Assembly: GCA_051530055.1 (NCBI GenBank)
Contig: JBMGUZ010000005.1
Span: 1-64,000 of the forward strand
Origin: Neoechinorhynchus agilis
Lineage: Eukaryota; Acanthocephala
Length of the DNA: 64,000 nt
Direction of reading: 5' to 3'
Part shown: positions 1 through 11,095 of the stretch, one piece after another
Numbering within the stretch: the stretch's first letter is position 1
Layout of the letters: the number at the start of each line of letters is the position of its first letter
Made by a program: the position numbers and the translations under genes
The notes under the pieces: generated by a model
The model's input: only the letters and a program-made list of their open reading frames with translations
Database searches by the model: none
Told to the model about the DNA's origin: nothing

Positions 1-478
1 CACCAATCTTACTACTCTCATAGCTGTTGAACCCCAAATATGCTAAGATTTTAACACCACTATTGCACATTCTACCCTTTATGTGTTTTCTCTAACCTAT
101 AATTTTAACCACGTGAGGGTAACATCTCAGAGGCATGAACCCTGCAGCTCCTATCGCCCGCCCTCAAAAAATTCTCTCATTTACCGTGAAAAGTTGGCAC
201 ACACCAAAAACCAGCTCAAAAAAAACTTTTTAAAAAAAACGAGTTTTTTTTAACAGTATATTTTTTTATGAATGTCTGTTTTTAACGCACTAATAATTTA
301 TTAAAAAAATTTTATTTTTAAAATTTGAAAAAAATTTACACTAAATTGACCTTTTGACCCCTAAATCGGCATCATGAATATAAATACTTATAGAAAAATT
401 AGAAAAAATTTCTCTTAATTCACTGCTACTTTGCACACACCCTCAGCCAGTTTTGACATCAACAAAAAAAATAGAGAG
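1..478 (-). rRNA. Possible 3' part of mitochondrial large rRNA (tentative)
   Basis: No open frame is present. On the minus strand, just after the ND1 stop, the run GTGTGCAAAGTAGCAG resembles the conserved GTGCAAAGGTAGCAT stretch of large-subunit rRNA. Very A/T-rich sequence with long A and T runs follows. An rRNA after ND1 would match the common arthropod order ND1-tRNA(Leu)-rrnL, but no convincing tRNA is visible between them. The rest of the stretch could not be aligned by eye, so this is a weak call; it could also be tRNA or control-region sequence. Confidence 0.3.
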
Positions 479-1366
479 TTAAACCAACCCCCACTCTACC
501 AGCATGCTAATCATTACAGCTGGTATCAGAATCTTCCACCTTAAAAGCATCAGTAAATCATACCGAAAACGTGGGAGGGACAACCGCAACCAACTAAAAA
601 CATATACAACTAAAAAAATCAGAACAAATCTAAAAGACCCCAATAGTAAATAACTGATTAAAATACTATACACTCTTATAAAGCCATATTCACCTAAAAA
701 CATAAAAGCAAAAACTAAACCCCCTAACTCAGTAACCCCGCCAGAAACCAACTCAGACTCCCCCTCCATAAAATCAACAGGCGTCCGATTAACCTCTATA
801 ATAACACCAATTAACAACAAGGGAAAATACAAGAAAAGCACTAAACCTACAACGCCTGAGAGGCGAAAAATGCTTACAGAAGAAAACACAACTATAAGCA
901 ACAATAAGCCAATCACTACTTCATAACTGATCATTTGTGCCACAGAACGTAAAACCCCGACAACCCTGTAGACTCCGCCACTAAATAAACCCATAGTAAA
1001 TACCCCCACAACTCTAAACCCCGCCACAAACAAAATAACCAAAACAAAAGGCATCCTCTCCATGCCACCCCTCAGCCTTACCACAATAACCCAAGAAAAA
1101 ATTATACAACAAAAAACAATAACACCGCCCAGCAATACCGAAAAAGAACTAGACATAGCGGGTAGGGCGTAAGACTTTATAAACAACTTAACCCCATCAA
1201 CCAAAGGTTGAACCACCCCGCCGATAAACACCTTATTTGGGCCCTTACGAACTTGCCCGTAAGCCAAAACCTTACGGTCTAATAGAGTAAAAAAGGCAAC
1301 TCTAAGTAAAATCAACAATACTACAACAATAACTCTAAACAACAAACGGATTTCAAGGTTAAACAC
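479..1366 (-). CDS. ND1: NADH dehydrogenase subunit 1 (mitochondrial, NUMT copy)
   Basis: Inner-membrane, quinone-side subunit of respiratory complex I. The 295-residue frame opens with a GTG that overlaps the 3' end of cytb by 8 bp and ends in TAA. Family hallmarks are clear: the N-terminal LLDRKVLAYGQVRKGPNK motif, the EVNRTPVDFMEGESELVSG quinone-cavity loop near the middle, and LPRFRYDLLM near the C terminus. Eight or so hydrophobic segments are evident. Length is near normal for an invertebrate ND1 (about 300-315). Conserved arginines use CGN codons, while AGA/AGG sit at positions where Ser is expected. As a nuclear copy it should not be expressed; the intact frame argues for recent transfer. 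Confidence 0.9.
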   Translation of the reverse strand: MFNLEIRLLFRVIVVVLLILLRVAFFTLLDRKVLAYGQVRKGPNKVFIGGVVQPLVDGVKLFIKSYALPAMSSSFSVLLGGVIVFCCIIFSWVIVVRLRGGMERMPFVLVILFVAGFRVVGVFTMGLFSGGVYRVVGVLRSVAQMISYEVVIGLLLLIVVFSSVSIFRLSGVVGLVLFLYFPLLLIGVIIEVNRTPVDFMEGESELVSGGVTELGGLVFAFMFLGEYGFIRVYSILISYLLLGSFRFVLIFLVVYVFSWLRLSLPRFRYDLLMLLRWKILIPAVMISMLVEWGLV

Positions 1367-2444
1367 CCACTAAAGCCATAAGTAAAATAACACCAAAATA
1401 AAGACTCATAAAAAGAGGAGACAACTCTCTGTAGGGGTACTCCACCGATTCACCGCCCAAAAAAACTAACATAATAAAACTAACACCTAAAACAACCACC
1501 ATTAGCTTGTACAAAACTCAATAAACTATAGAACCCTTAAACTTAAACCTAAACAAACTAAAAATAGATAAAACCCCTACAGCCCCTAGTATCAAAATAA
1601 CACCGCCTAGCTTCCTATTAACTGACCGTAAAATGCAATAAGCAAATAAAAAATACCACTCAGGTTTGATATGCGAAGGAGTGCTTAAATAGTCAACCTC
1701 CTCAAAATTTGTCTCATCCATAAACCAATACACAGAGACAAACACCCCAAACCAAAAAAGCACTGTAATGCCCCCAAGACCAAACAAGTCTTTTCAAACA
1801 TATAAAGGACTAAACTCCAACTTATCAGACCTGGAAAAAACACCCAGGGGGTTAGAACTACCTTTCTCGTGCAATAAGAATAAATGGATTGCAATAAAAA
1901 ACCCCATAACTAACGATAAAATATAATGTAACCTAAAAAATCGAACCAATCTAACTACCCCCGCAGTTATTGAACCCCACAAAACGCCAGTGATTAAACC
2001 CCCTACCACTGGTATAGCGCCCAATATTCTTGTCACCACAGTCATACCTCAGTAAGATATTTGCCCCCAAGGTAGCACATAGCCCATAAAAGCCACCCCT
2101 ATAACAACCATCATAATAAACACACCACTAAGTCAGACTTTCTTTATTTTAACCCCAGAATAAATAAGCCCCTTAAAAATATGTAAATAAATAAATAAAA
2201 ACATCACCGTAGCCCCAAAGGAGTGTAAAAACCGTACAATTCAACCACAATACACTTCTTTTATAATATACACCACCCTACTATAGCCGCCGTCCAAATC
2301 TACGTAATAAAACAGCCTTAATAAGACACCCGAGACCACTTGCACCCCATAAACAACACCTAAAATAGAACCAAAATTATAACTCGCATTCAAATTTGTT
2401 GGGGTTGGTAAATTTAACAAACTTAACTTAACTATCTTAACCAC
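1359..2444 (-). CDS. CYTB: Cytochrome b (mitochondrial, NUMT copy)
   Basis: Complex III core subunit. Read with TGA = Trp the frame runs from a GTG at 2444 to a TAA at 1359 (about 361 residues). In nuclear code it appears as three pieces broken only at TGA codons. Recognisable parts: N-terminal [17 protein letters not shown], a [13 protein letters not shown]o-site helix, and the [15 protein letters not shown] region in the C-terminal half. The Qo motif that is usually PEWY is present. The start is uncertain because a TAA lies a few codons upstream and no ATG is in frame. The gene overlaps ND1 by 8 bp, a compact mitochondrial arrangement. Confidence 0.88.
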
Positions 2445-2561
2445 CCATCAAAAATCTTAGACCCCCAAAGCCCATATTTAAATAAACTTTTTGATGTAAA
2501 CAACAGATATTTGAAACTTAAATCCAACTCATCCCATCTGACATTTGTTTAATTAACACAT
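2445..2561 (-). other. Short mitochondrial spacer, perhaps a tRNA
   Basis: 117 bp between the ND5 stop and the cytb start, A/T-rich with short complementary stretches. The length suits one or two reduced mitochondrial tRNAs, but no cloverleaf could be assigned with confidence. Confidence 0.3.
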
Positions 2562-4154
2562 CTAAGGCCTTAAAACAAATAAAACTACCATAACAAGCCC
2601 ACTTGCAAATAGACAAAAAAACATAATTCACCGGTACCACATCATAATAACCCTGTAAAACCCCCTGATAATAAGATTCAAACCCCTTATCATAACCCTA
2701 GAATCTAAACCGCTAAACACCCGAATAAATACCCAAACAACTAAGTCTATAAACACGCAGTATAAGCCCCCTAATATACTTAATAGAGAATTCCTATTCA
2801 CCGTAGCCCCGAACACTGCAACTGCAACTATAAACACCCAAAAAATAATAATTCTGGCGGGGTTAACAACACCCGGCCACGCATTTAAAAATCACCCCTC
2901 TACGACCAACCAACCTGAAACAGATATCACAGCCAAAACATACATTATACAATACAAACCCGGCACCCCGGCCACACCTGCGCTAGGGCTGATACCAACC
3001 CCTATTGCACCCTTAACCACTTTTAAAGAATAAATAAGACTAAAAGACAACACAAAATAAACAAAAAAGACCCAAAACAACCCCAAAAAGGAATCATTGA
3101 CCCACCTTAAAAGCACCTCTTTAGCTATAGAACCCCTAGAAAAAGGAACCCCGATTAAACTCACAACCCTAATAACAATAACAGCATAATTAATCTTCAA
3201 TCAAAAAGCAGCCCCCCTCCACAGCATCCGCCTATCCTGATTATGAGACATTAAAAAAACAATAACGCTTACTCTAACAAACAACAACCTCTTAAAAAAC
3301 CCATGTATGTACAAATGCAGATATGCGCAAGCCAAAACTCTACCCCTTAAAAACAAACTCAAAACACCTAAATGAAATAAAGTAGACAAAGCTACAATTT
3401 TCTTAACGTCCCTTTCAACCACACTAGAAAACCCCGCAATAAAAACTGTTAGCACGCCGAGCAGCCCTACGACTAGTAAAGTGTTAACATCCATAATCTC
3501 ATACGCGAATAAAACCATAAAAATACCAGCTGTGACCAGAGTAGAAGAATGAACTAAAGAAGAAACTGGTGTGGGGGCGGCTATCGCCATAGGCAACCAC
3601 ACCCTAAATGGGAACTGGGCCCTCTTACTCACTACACACATTAAAATTATTAGAGCTATATAAAAATCAAAAAGATTAACTCTAAGGCCCCTGAAAGCTA
3701 CAGAAAGATAAATAATAAAACCAATATCGCCAACCCGATTAATAACAATAGTGACTATAGAGCTAACCTTGCTGCCAAAATTACTGTAGTAATAAATCAA
3801 AACTAAGCTCACCACTCCTAAAATCTCCCACCCAATTAAAATTAAAATTCAATCCTTAAACATTAAAAAAATACATATACCTAAAACAAACAAGCCCACT
3901 ATCATATTAAAAGACCACCCATATTTTTCTATGTCCATGTACAACATTGTAAACAACAACACCATACCATAAATTAAAAATAAAACTCCCACTATGATCG
4001 ACTCACCTAGCCTATACGCAACCTCTGCCTCATAGGAAAACCACCACCCGACTATCAACTCTAATCACCAAATCACACCTCATAAAAACAACCCCCTAAA
4101 AAACAAAATTATCCTTACCACTGATAAGGAGACAAAAATGACTATTCTTAACAT
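2562..4154 (-). CDS. ND5: NADH dehydrogenase subunit 5 (mitochondrial, NUMT copy)
   Basis: Proton-pumping antiporter-like subunit of complex I. Starting from ATG at 4154 and reading TGA as Trp, one frame runs to TAG at 2562 (about 530 residues; invertebrate ND5 is usually 550-570). Diagnostic segments are FSYEAEVAYR near the N terminus, WEILGVVSLVLIYYYSN, the antiporter signature QFPFRVWLPMAIAAPTPVSS with LVHSSTLVTAGIF, and ALSTLFHLGVLSLFL. Standard-code breaks occur only at TGA. The 5' 60% is duplicated, inverted and diverged, at 28377-29331. Confidence 0.9.
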
Positions 4155-4185
4155 ACCGATTTACGCCACAAACCACAATTGTTAA

Positions 4186-5334
4186 TCACCGATATACAAT
4201 CAACAATAAACCCATTGAAGCCCACACTACCGACCTGAACAAACCGACTATCAACGATACACTCTCTAGGGGTTTAGGGTCACATAATGCTCGAGAAACA
4301 ACCATTAATAAAACTTCCACATTAACCACTATAGAAAACATTAATATGAAAATAACAAAAATTAACATTATTTTATTAAAATACAACACCCCAAAAACTA
4401 AACCCAACTCGGCCCAAAAAGAACCCGATAAGGGAAATCTAAAATTCAAAATAAACATTAAAAACACTATAAACATCAGACCTGAGCCTCAAACCACCAC
4501 ATTTTTCAATACAAAAAATCTACGCCTCATATAAATGGAGGACAAACACCCTACCAAATAAAACAAACCCGTTGACAAAAATCTGTGAAATAAAACAACT
4601 AGTACTCTTAACATGACCAACCTGGATGAAGAAAACATAAACCCTAGTACCACAAAAGATATATGCACTACAGAGGAGTAAGCAACAAGAACCTTTAAAT
4701 CCCTAGTAAAATACATCTTGCACAAACAAGCCATAAGGCCCACTAACAAGACCCCCACAAAACAACTCAAAAATGCCCCTAGGTACACAATAAACAAGAA
4801 AACCCCATAACCCCCCATCTTAATCAACACTCCGGCTAGTAATATTGACCCCGCCACAGGAGACTCTACATGAACCAGAGGCAACCACTGATGCAGCCCC
4901 CACACCGGCACCTTTATAAAAAAGCCTAATAAGACCAAATAAACTAACCAACTAAAAATTTCTATACCGAGTACACCGCTAAAACCCACGTCAGCCCCAA
5001 AACTGTATAACCCCAATAATAGCAAAAACAGAGGAACAGAAAAAACGACCGTGTAAACAACAAAATTTTTTACAGTAAACAACCGCTCCTGATAACCAGA
5101 CCTACTAATAATAATATACAACAGACCCAATATAACAGACTCATAGCAAACGTAAAACACCAGCAAACTAGACCTCAAGAAAAACCAAACACATAAACCG
5201 ATCGTTACGACCACCACCAAAGCAGAGTAAAAATCCCATGTTTTACAAATAAATAAAGCTAGAAACAACAACACCATTAAAACAACCCACAACCTAAAAG
5301 AGCTAAACTCAACCCTCTCATAACTAAACCCCAC
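4186..5334 (-). CDS. ND4: NADH dehydrogenase subunit 4 (mitochondrial, NUMT copy)
   Basis: Antiporter-like membrane subunit of complex I. A 281-residue frame (GTG start at 5334) continues through TGA = Trp into a 96-residue segment, about 380 residues in all; this is short compared with the usual 430-450, mainly at the N terminus. Signature segments: VPVWGLHQWLPLVHVESPVA, GSILLAGVLIKMGGYG, and YSSVVHISFVVLGF. The 3' end is unclear: after the codon at 4186-4188 the mitochondrial frame stays open into ND5, so the transcript may end in an incomplete stop completed by polyadenylation. The 3' half is repeated in NUMT 2. Confidence 0.88.
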
Positions 5335-5495
5335 CTAACCCCAGACCTTAAAAAACAAACAAATAGCAAGCCATAAAACACAACCAAAACAAAACAAACA
5401 AACCACCTTTCAACCATTAACCCTGCCACTAAAACCCTAATTCTTTGACCTGCAAGCCACCCCTGGAAGAAACCACTTCTACCACTAAAATTAAC

Positions 5496-5687
5496 CTAAC
5501 CAAAGAACTTTAAAACCACTAAACACAACCTGACAGACAAAGAACCCACCCCAAAGACCAATAAAGAACCAAAAAAGGTAACTAAAACGCCCAAAACAAT
5601 AACCTCTATAGAGATAAAAACAGACAACAGCCTCATAGCCCTAAACATCATATATAACCCCAAACAAAACACCACAACAAAGTTCAA
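5496..5687 (-). CDS. ND4L: NADH dehydrogenase subunit 4L, short (mitochondrial, NUMT copy)
   Basis: A 63-residue hydrophobic frame with the internal segment SIEVIVLGVLVTFFGS, which matches the core helix of ND4L (usual form: LL.LE.I.L..). It sits just upstream of ND4, the usual partner of ND4L. It is shorter than the normal 80-95 residues and ends in TAG soon after the third helix begins to fade, so the C terminus may be reduced or frame-shifted. The start (TTG at 5687) is a guess. Confidence 0.65.
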   Translation of the reverse strand: MNFVVVFCLGLYMMFRAMRLLSVFISIEVIVLGVLVTFFGSLLVFGVGSLSVRLCLVVLKFFG

Positions 5688-6344
5688 TAAGCTATCTTCA
5701 AAATAACCCCCTCCGGCTTCTTTGCCACCCCAGACACACCTAACAGCTTAACTACAAAATAAGCCCGCTCATGCCATTTTAACCCTAGTCTACGAAAAAA
5801 ACTCGTGCAAAACACCTGAAATAAACCGAGTAACAAACCTCCTAGCACAAAAAACTATCAATCTTACTCTTTGAGACAACCTGCTTAATGTAAATAAGCC
5901 ATTTTATTCCAACTCCCCCCAAGATAATATATATACATAACATCTCAGAATATGTTACCCTCACCTATAATGTACTACCCCTAATCATATACCCCTATAG
6001 AGAGGGATTCCCATACACTAAACTGACTATCTCTCTTCTTTTTATATATTTTTTTTAATCCGAGATACACACTGGTGTGGTTAGTATTATTATCCTTATA
6101 TCAGCCCCATATATAAGCATAGAAGACTTTACCGCTTCCGGATACTATAAACAACCGCTGCCACTACCCTCTTAATCCTACCCCCATTTAATTTATAGAA
6201 TTAATATTAGGTGTTTTTGTTGTTAGCTCCGCGCTAAAAACATTATCTTCTTCAATCTTACAAATTTTTTGTACAAAAATTAACGAAAGCCGCTTTAAAC
6301 GCGCCTCAAGTCTTGAAAACTCGTAGTCATATAACCTAGACTTC
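5688..6344 (-). other. Mitochondrial non-coding segment (tRNA cluster and/or control region)
   Basis: About 657 bp between ND4L and ND3 with no mitochondrial protein frame. It contains AT dinucleotide runs (ATATATATA near 5927), a long T run near 6050, and several short inverted repeats, as expected of a tRNA cluster or control region. The 13-mer ATGTTACCCTCAC near 5952 is the exact reverse complement of one at about 114-126 in the rRNA-like part. No individual tRNA was assigned with confidence. Confidence 0.45.
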
Positions 6345-6668
6345 CTATAGCGATCAATCGATTCTCCCGATTCACCACTCTCAAATAGTACCAAGTACAA
6401 AGACCCATAAGATCAAAGAAAACTCTAACAAAAACACCCTTCTAGAAGGAATAAGCATTGGCCTAAAAATCAATAGCACTAGCTCAAGGTCTATTAACAA
6501 AAATAACAGACTTAGAATAAAAAATCGTAAAGAAAAATACAGTCCTTTACAGACCATCCGATTTATGCCACACTCGAAAGTTTTCACCCTTCCGAGCTCT
6601 GGCAACGAACGAATAAATAAAATCATACTAGCTAAGACAAAAACCGCAGATATGATAACTATAAACAA
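6345..6668 (-). CDS. ND3: NADH dehydrogenase subunit 3 (mitochondrial, NUMT copy)
   Basis: Small complex I membrane subunit. In mitochondrial code the frame runs 107 residues from 6668 to TAG at 6345. Family features: the loop carrying the conserved Cys in KTFECGINR, FSLRFFILSLLFLLIDLELVLL in the middle, and a C terminus ending EWWIGSIDWSL, matching the usual EW..G.L.WS ending once TGA is read as Trp. In standard code the frame stops early at the first of these TGA codons. The 2 bp gap to ATP6 is typical of a compact mitochondrial genome. Confidence 0.88.
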
Positions 6669-6670
6669 AT

Positions 6671-7210
6671 CTAGGATCTATATAGCACCAATAAAGACAC
6701 ATAAATATAACCCTGTAAATAACAGACTAAGCACTCTAAAAGCAATACGCTTAGAACTCCTAACATTACAATGAAACTCATGGTTGAGCTAAAAAACAAC
6801 AATATAGCAAACAACACATGCCCCCTTGAGATATTAACCCCCAATCGGACGCCTAAAGTCAAAGGACGAACCGCCCACCTCACTGCCTCTAAAATAGGCA
6901 TAATAAACATGAATGCCCCCTCCAAACCAGCAGGTAAAAAATGTCTTACTAAACAACCAAACCCGATGTTAGAAAACAAAACCACCAAAGAAAACACCCA
7001 CAAAATAAAACTCACACACAAAATGCACCCCATGTGCATCGTGTAACAGGACCCCAGCAATAGGCCAGACACATTAACCATAATTAACGCTAACATAAAA
7101 CCAACCAACGCCACCCTTTTGGGGGAGGTAGAGGGCTGCATACCCCCTGTGCTTAAAGGCAAAACAAAAAACGGTACACACGACATCAAAAACAGAACCA
7201 AAACTATCAA
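6671..7210 (-). CDS. ATP6: ATP synthase subunit a (ATP6; mitochondrial, NUMT copy)
   Basis: Proton-channel subunit of the F0 part of ATP synthase. The 179-residue frame is short against the usual 215-225; the N-terminal helix region looks reduced. The diagnostic fourth-helix motif VRPLTLGVRLGVNISRGHV is present with the essential Arg (second Arg, encoded CGN), and AGG just before Gly-His fits Ser. TAG ends the frame at 6671. The start is uncertain: an in-frame TAG lies four codons before the TTG at 7210. No ATP8 was recognised upstream. Confidence 0.85.
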   Translation of the reverse strand: MIVLVLFLMSCVPFFVLPLSTGGMQPSTSPKRVALVGFMLALIMVNVSGLLLGSCYTMHMGCILCVSFILWVFSLVVLFSNIGFGCLVRHFLPAGLEGAFMFIMPILEAVRWAVRPLTLGVRLGVNISRGHVLFAILLFFSSTMSFIVMLGVLSVLLLECLVCYLQGYIYVSLLVLYRS

Positions 7211-7365
7211 ACCAGCCCACTAAAACTGCCACCCCTGAAAGAACCCCTGGGGGAACAAGCCGCCCAAGTAGAACACACGTAAATTAAAACCCATAACACA
7301 ACAATCAATATAAGAACCATTAGGGGGACCGCCGAGGGCTAGACACACCCTTAAAACCCCTAAAC

Positions 7366-7590
7366 CTAGAACGACCGTATGCAAACCCCGTCCTTAGACA
7401 TCCTAAACCTAATAAAAACAAACCCCGCAGCAACTAACACCCTCAGCAGCCCCAAAAACACCCCCACCGATTGAAGCCTTTCCCCTAAAACAGTGTAACT
7501 CAATATGGCCTCTTTAGAAGACCTAGCCCACCTTGATCAGATAAAAACCCCCAAGATAAAATTAAAAAAAGAGCCACCTAACGAAGACCA
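7366..7590 (-). pseudogene. Fragment of a mitochondrial membrane subunit, possibly ND2
   Basis: In mitochondrial code a hydrophobic frame runs from the satellite junction to TAG at 7366 (about 74 residues). The Trp-rich start followed by SSSKEAMLSYTVLGES loosely resembles the conserved stretch of ND2 before its KYFLVQ helix. The 5' part is cut off by the satellite and the frame ends too soon for a complete gene. Identity is a guess; ND6 cannot be excluded. Confidence 0.3.
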
Positions 7591-10500
7591 AAGGTTCCGT
7601 TTGATGGAATTTTGTAGGGAAAGGACGATTATAAACGGTTAGGCATTAACCTGGAACGGCCCTAGTATCTCTTTATGAGAAAGCTCTTGCCACCCGTTTG
7701 ATAGAATTTTGTAGGGAAAAGGACGTTATAAACGGTTGAGCATTAACCTGGCACGGAGAATTCTTCTCGTAAAAGCCAAAAAGAAGGTGGTCAATTCCTC
7801 CTCAGATCTAAGGCCAATTTCCATTCAGAACGCCCTAGTATCTCTTTATGAGAGAGCTCTTGCCACCCGTTTGATGGAATTTTGTAGGGAAAAGGACGTT
7901 ATAAACGGTTGAGCATTAACCTGGCACGGAGAATTCTTCTCGTAAAAGCCAAAAAGAAGGTGGTCAATTCCTCCTCAGTTCTTAGGCCAATTTCCACTCA
8001 GAACGCCCTAATATCTCTTTATGAGAAAGCTCTTGCCACCCATTTGATGGAATTTTGTAGGGAAAAGGACGTTATACACGGTTGAGCATTAACCTGGCAC
8101 GGAGAATTCTTCTCGTAAAAGCCAAAAAGAAGGTGGTTAATTCCTCCTCAGATCTTAGGCCAATTTATATTCAGAACGCCCTAGTATCTCTTTATGAGAG
8201 AGCTCTTGCCACCCGTTTGATGGAATTTTGTAGGGAAAAGGACGTTATAAACGGTTGAGCATTAACCTGGCACGGAGAATTCTTCTCGTAAAAGCCAAAA
8301 AAGAAGGTAATTCCTCCTCAGATCTTAGGCCGATTTCCATTCTGAACGCCCTAGTATCTCTTTATGAGAGAGCTCTTGCCACCCGTTTGATGGAATTTTG
8401 TAGGGAAAAGGACGTTATAAACGGTTGAGCATTAAACTGGCACGGAGAATTCTTCTCGTAAAAGCCAAAAAGAAGGTGGTCAATTCCTCCTCAGATCTTA
8501 GGCCAGTTTCCATTCTGAACGCCATAGTATCTCTTTATGAGAAAGCTCTTGCCACCCGTTTGATGGAATTTTGTAGGGAAAAGGACGTTATAAACGGTTG
8601 AGCATTAAACTGGCACGGAGAATTCTTCTCGTAAAACAAAAGAAGAATTGGTCAATTCCTTCTCCAACTCTTGAAAACCCGAACCTCCATTCAGAACGCC
8701 CTAGTATCTCCTTATGAGAGCTCTTGCCACCCGTTTGATGGAATTTTGTAGGAAAAGGACGTTATAAACGGTTGAGCATTAACCTGGCGATTCTTCTCGT
8801 AAAAGCCAAAAAGAAGGTGGTCAATTCCTCCTCAGATCTTAGGCCAATTTCCATTCAGAACGCCTTAGTATCTCTTTATGAGAAAGCTCTTGCCACCCGT
8901 TTGATGGAATTTTGTAGGAAACAGTACGTTATAAACGGTTGAGCATTAACCTGGCACGGAGAATTCTTCTCGTAGAAGCCAAAAAGCAGGTGGTCAATTC
9001 CTCCTCAGATCTTAGGCCGATTTCCATTCTGAACGCCCTAGTATCTCTTTATGAGAGAGCTCTTGCCACCCGTTTGATGGAATTTGGCAAGGAAAAGAAC
9101 ATTATAAACGGTTGAGCATTAACCTGGCACGGAGAATTCTTCTCGTAAAAGCCAAAAAGAAGGTGGTCAATTCCTCCTCAGATCTTAGGCCAATTTCCAT
9201 TCAGAACGCCCTAGTATCTCTTTATGAGAGAGCTCTTGCAACCAGTTTGATGGAATTTTGTAGGGAAAAGGACGTTATAAACGGTTGAGCATTAACCTGG
9301 CACGGAGAATTCTTCTCGTAAAAGCCAAAAAGAAGGTGGTCAATTCCTCCTCAGATCTTAGGCCAATTTCCATTCAGAACGCCCTAATATCTCTTTATGA
9401 GAAAGCTCTTGCCACCCATTTGATGGAATTTTGTAGGGAAAAGGACGTTATAAACGGTTGAGCATTAACCTGGCACGGAGAATTCTTTTCGTAAAAGCCA
9501 AAAAGAAGGTGGTCAATTCCTCCTCAGATCTTAGGCCAATTTCCGTTCAAAGGAACACCCTAAGTCTCTTTATGAGAGAGCTCTTGCCACCCGTTTGATG
9601 GAATTTTGTAGGGAAAAGAACGTTATAAACGGTTCAGCATTAACCTGGCACGGAGAATTCTTCTCGTAAAAGCCAAAAAGAAGGTGGTCAATTCCTCCTC
9701 AGATCTTGGGCCAATTTCCATTCAGAACGCCCTAGTATCTCTTTATGAGAGAGCTCTTGCCACCCGTTTGATGGAATTTTGTAGGGAAAAGGACGTTATA
9801 AACGGTTGAGCATTAACCTGGCACGGAGAATTCTTCTCGTAAAAGCCAAAAAGAAGGTGGTCAATTCCTCCTCAGATCTTAGGCCAATTTCCATTCAGAA
9901 CGCCTAGTATCTCTTTATGAGAGAGCTCTTGCCACCCGTTTGATGGAATTTCTTATGGAAAAGGACGTTATAAACGGTTGAGCATTAACCTGGCACGGAG
10001 AATTCTTCTCGTAAAAGCCAAAAACAAGGTGGTCAATTCCTCCTCAGATCTTGGGCCAATTTCCATTCAGAACGCCCTAGTATCTCTATATGAGAAAGCT
10101 CTTGCCACCCGTTTGATGGAATTTTGTAGGGAAAGGGACGTTATAAACGGTTGAGCATTTACCTGGCACGGAGAATTTTTCTCGTAAAAGCCAAAAAGAA
10201 GGTGGTCAATTCCTCCTCAGATCTTAGGCCAATTTCCATTCTGAACGCCCTAGTATCTCTTTATGAGAGAGCTCTTGCCACCCGTTTGATGGAATTTTGT
10301 AGGAAGGGACGTTATAAACGGTTGAGCATTAACCTGGCACGGAGAATTCTTCTCGTAAAAGCCAAAAAGAAGGTGGTCAATTCCTCCTCAGATCTTAGGC
10401 CGATTTTCATTCGTTTCTAGTATCTCTTTATGAGAGAGCTCTTGCCACCCGTTTGATGGAATTTTGTAGGGAAAAGGACGTTATAAACGGTTGAGCATTA

Positions 10501-11095
10501 ACCTGGCACGGAGAATTTTTCTAGTAAAAGCCAAAAAGAAGGTGGTCAATTCCTCCTCAGATCTTAGGCCAATTTCCATTCAGAACGCCCTAGTATCTCT
10601 TTATGAGGAAGCTCTTGCCACCCGTTTGATGGAATTTTGTAGGGAAAAGGACGTTATAAACGGTTGAGCATTAACCTGGCACGGAGAATTCTTCACGTAA
10701 AAGCCAAAAGAAGGTGGTCAATTCCTCCTCAGATCTTAGGCCAATTTCCATTCAGAACGCCCTAGTATCTCTTTATGAGAGAGCTCTTTGTAATTTGATG
10801 GAATTTTGTAGGGAAAAGGACGTTATAAACGGTTGAGCATTAACCTGGCACGGAGAATTCTTCTCGTAAGCCAAAAAGAAGGTGGTCAATTCCTCCTCAG
10901 ATCTTAGGCCAATTTCCATTCAGAACGCCCTAGTATCTCTTTATGAGAGAGCTCTTGCCACCCGTTTGATGGAATTTTGTAGGGAAAAGGACGTTGTAAA
11001 CGGTTGAGCATTAACCTGGCACGGAGAATTCTTCTCGTAAAAGCCAAAAAGAAGGTGGTCAATCCCTCCTCAGATCTTAGGCCAATTTCCATTCA

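Larger units (their letters stand above)
1..7590 (-). other. Mitochondrial DNA block in nuclear context (NUMT 1)
   Basis: Continuous mitochondrial sequence, T- and G-rich on the minus strand, with all recognised genes on that strand in the order (ND2-like)-ATP6-ND3-ND4L-ND4-ND5-cytb-ND1-rRNA-like. The frames stay open over whole genes only if TGA is read as Trp. AGG falls where Ser is expected, for example before the Gly-His of ATP6, which fits invertebrate code 5. The block enters the window from the left and stops at about 7590, where a nuclear satellite starts. Genes look undamaged, so the transfer is recent or the contig joins true mtDNA to nuclear DNA. The second, diverged mitochondrial copy at 27773-29331 shows that transfers do occur in this genome. 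Confidence 0.85.

Noticed and set aside
1518-5334. Reading the broken cytb, ND5 and ND4 frames as nuclear decay
   Set aside because: Breaks fall at TGA codons in positions that read naturally as Trp, so they reflect the mitochondrial code and not damage.
6188-6400. 70-codon frame overlapping the 3' end of ND3 as a separate gene
   Set aside because: It is a shifted frame over the ND3 end; the correct mitochondrial frame gives the normal ND3 C terminus.
10151-10420. Open frames inside the satellite (also 10904-11092, 13989-14180, 24424-24651)
   Set aside because: They arise where indels happen to keep the monomer frame open across a junction; adjacent monomers do not preserve them.
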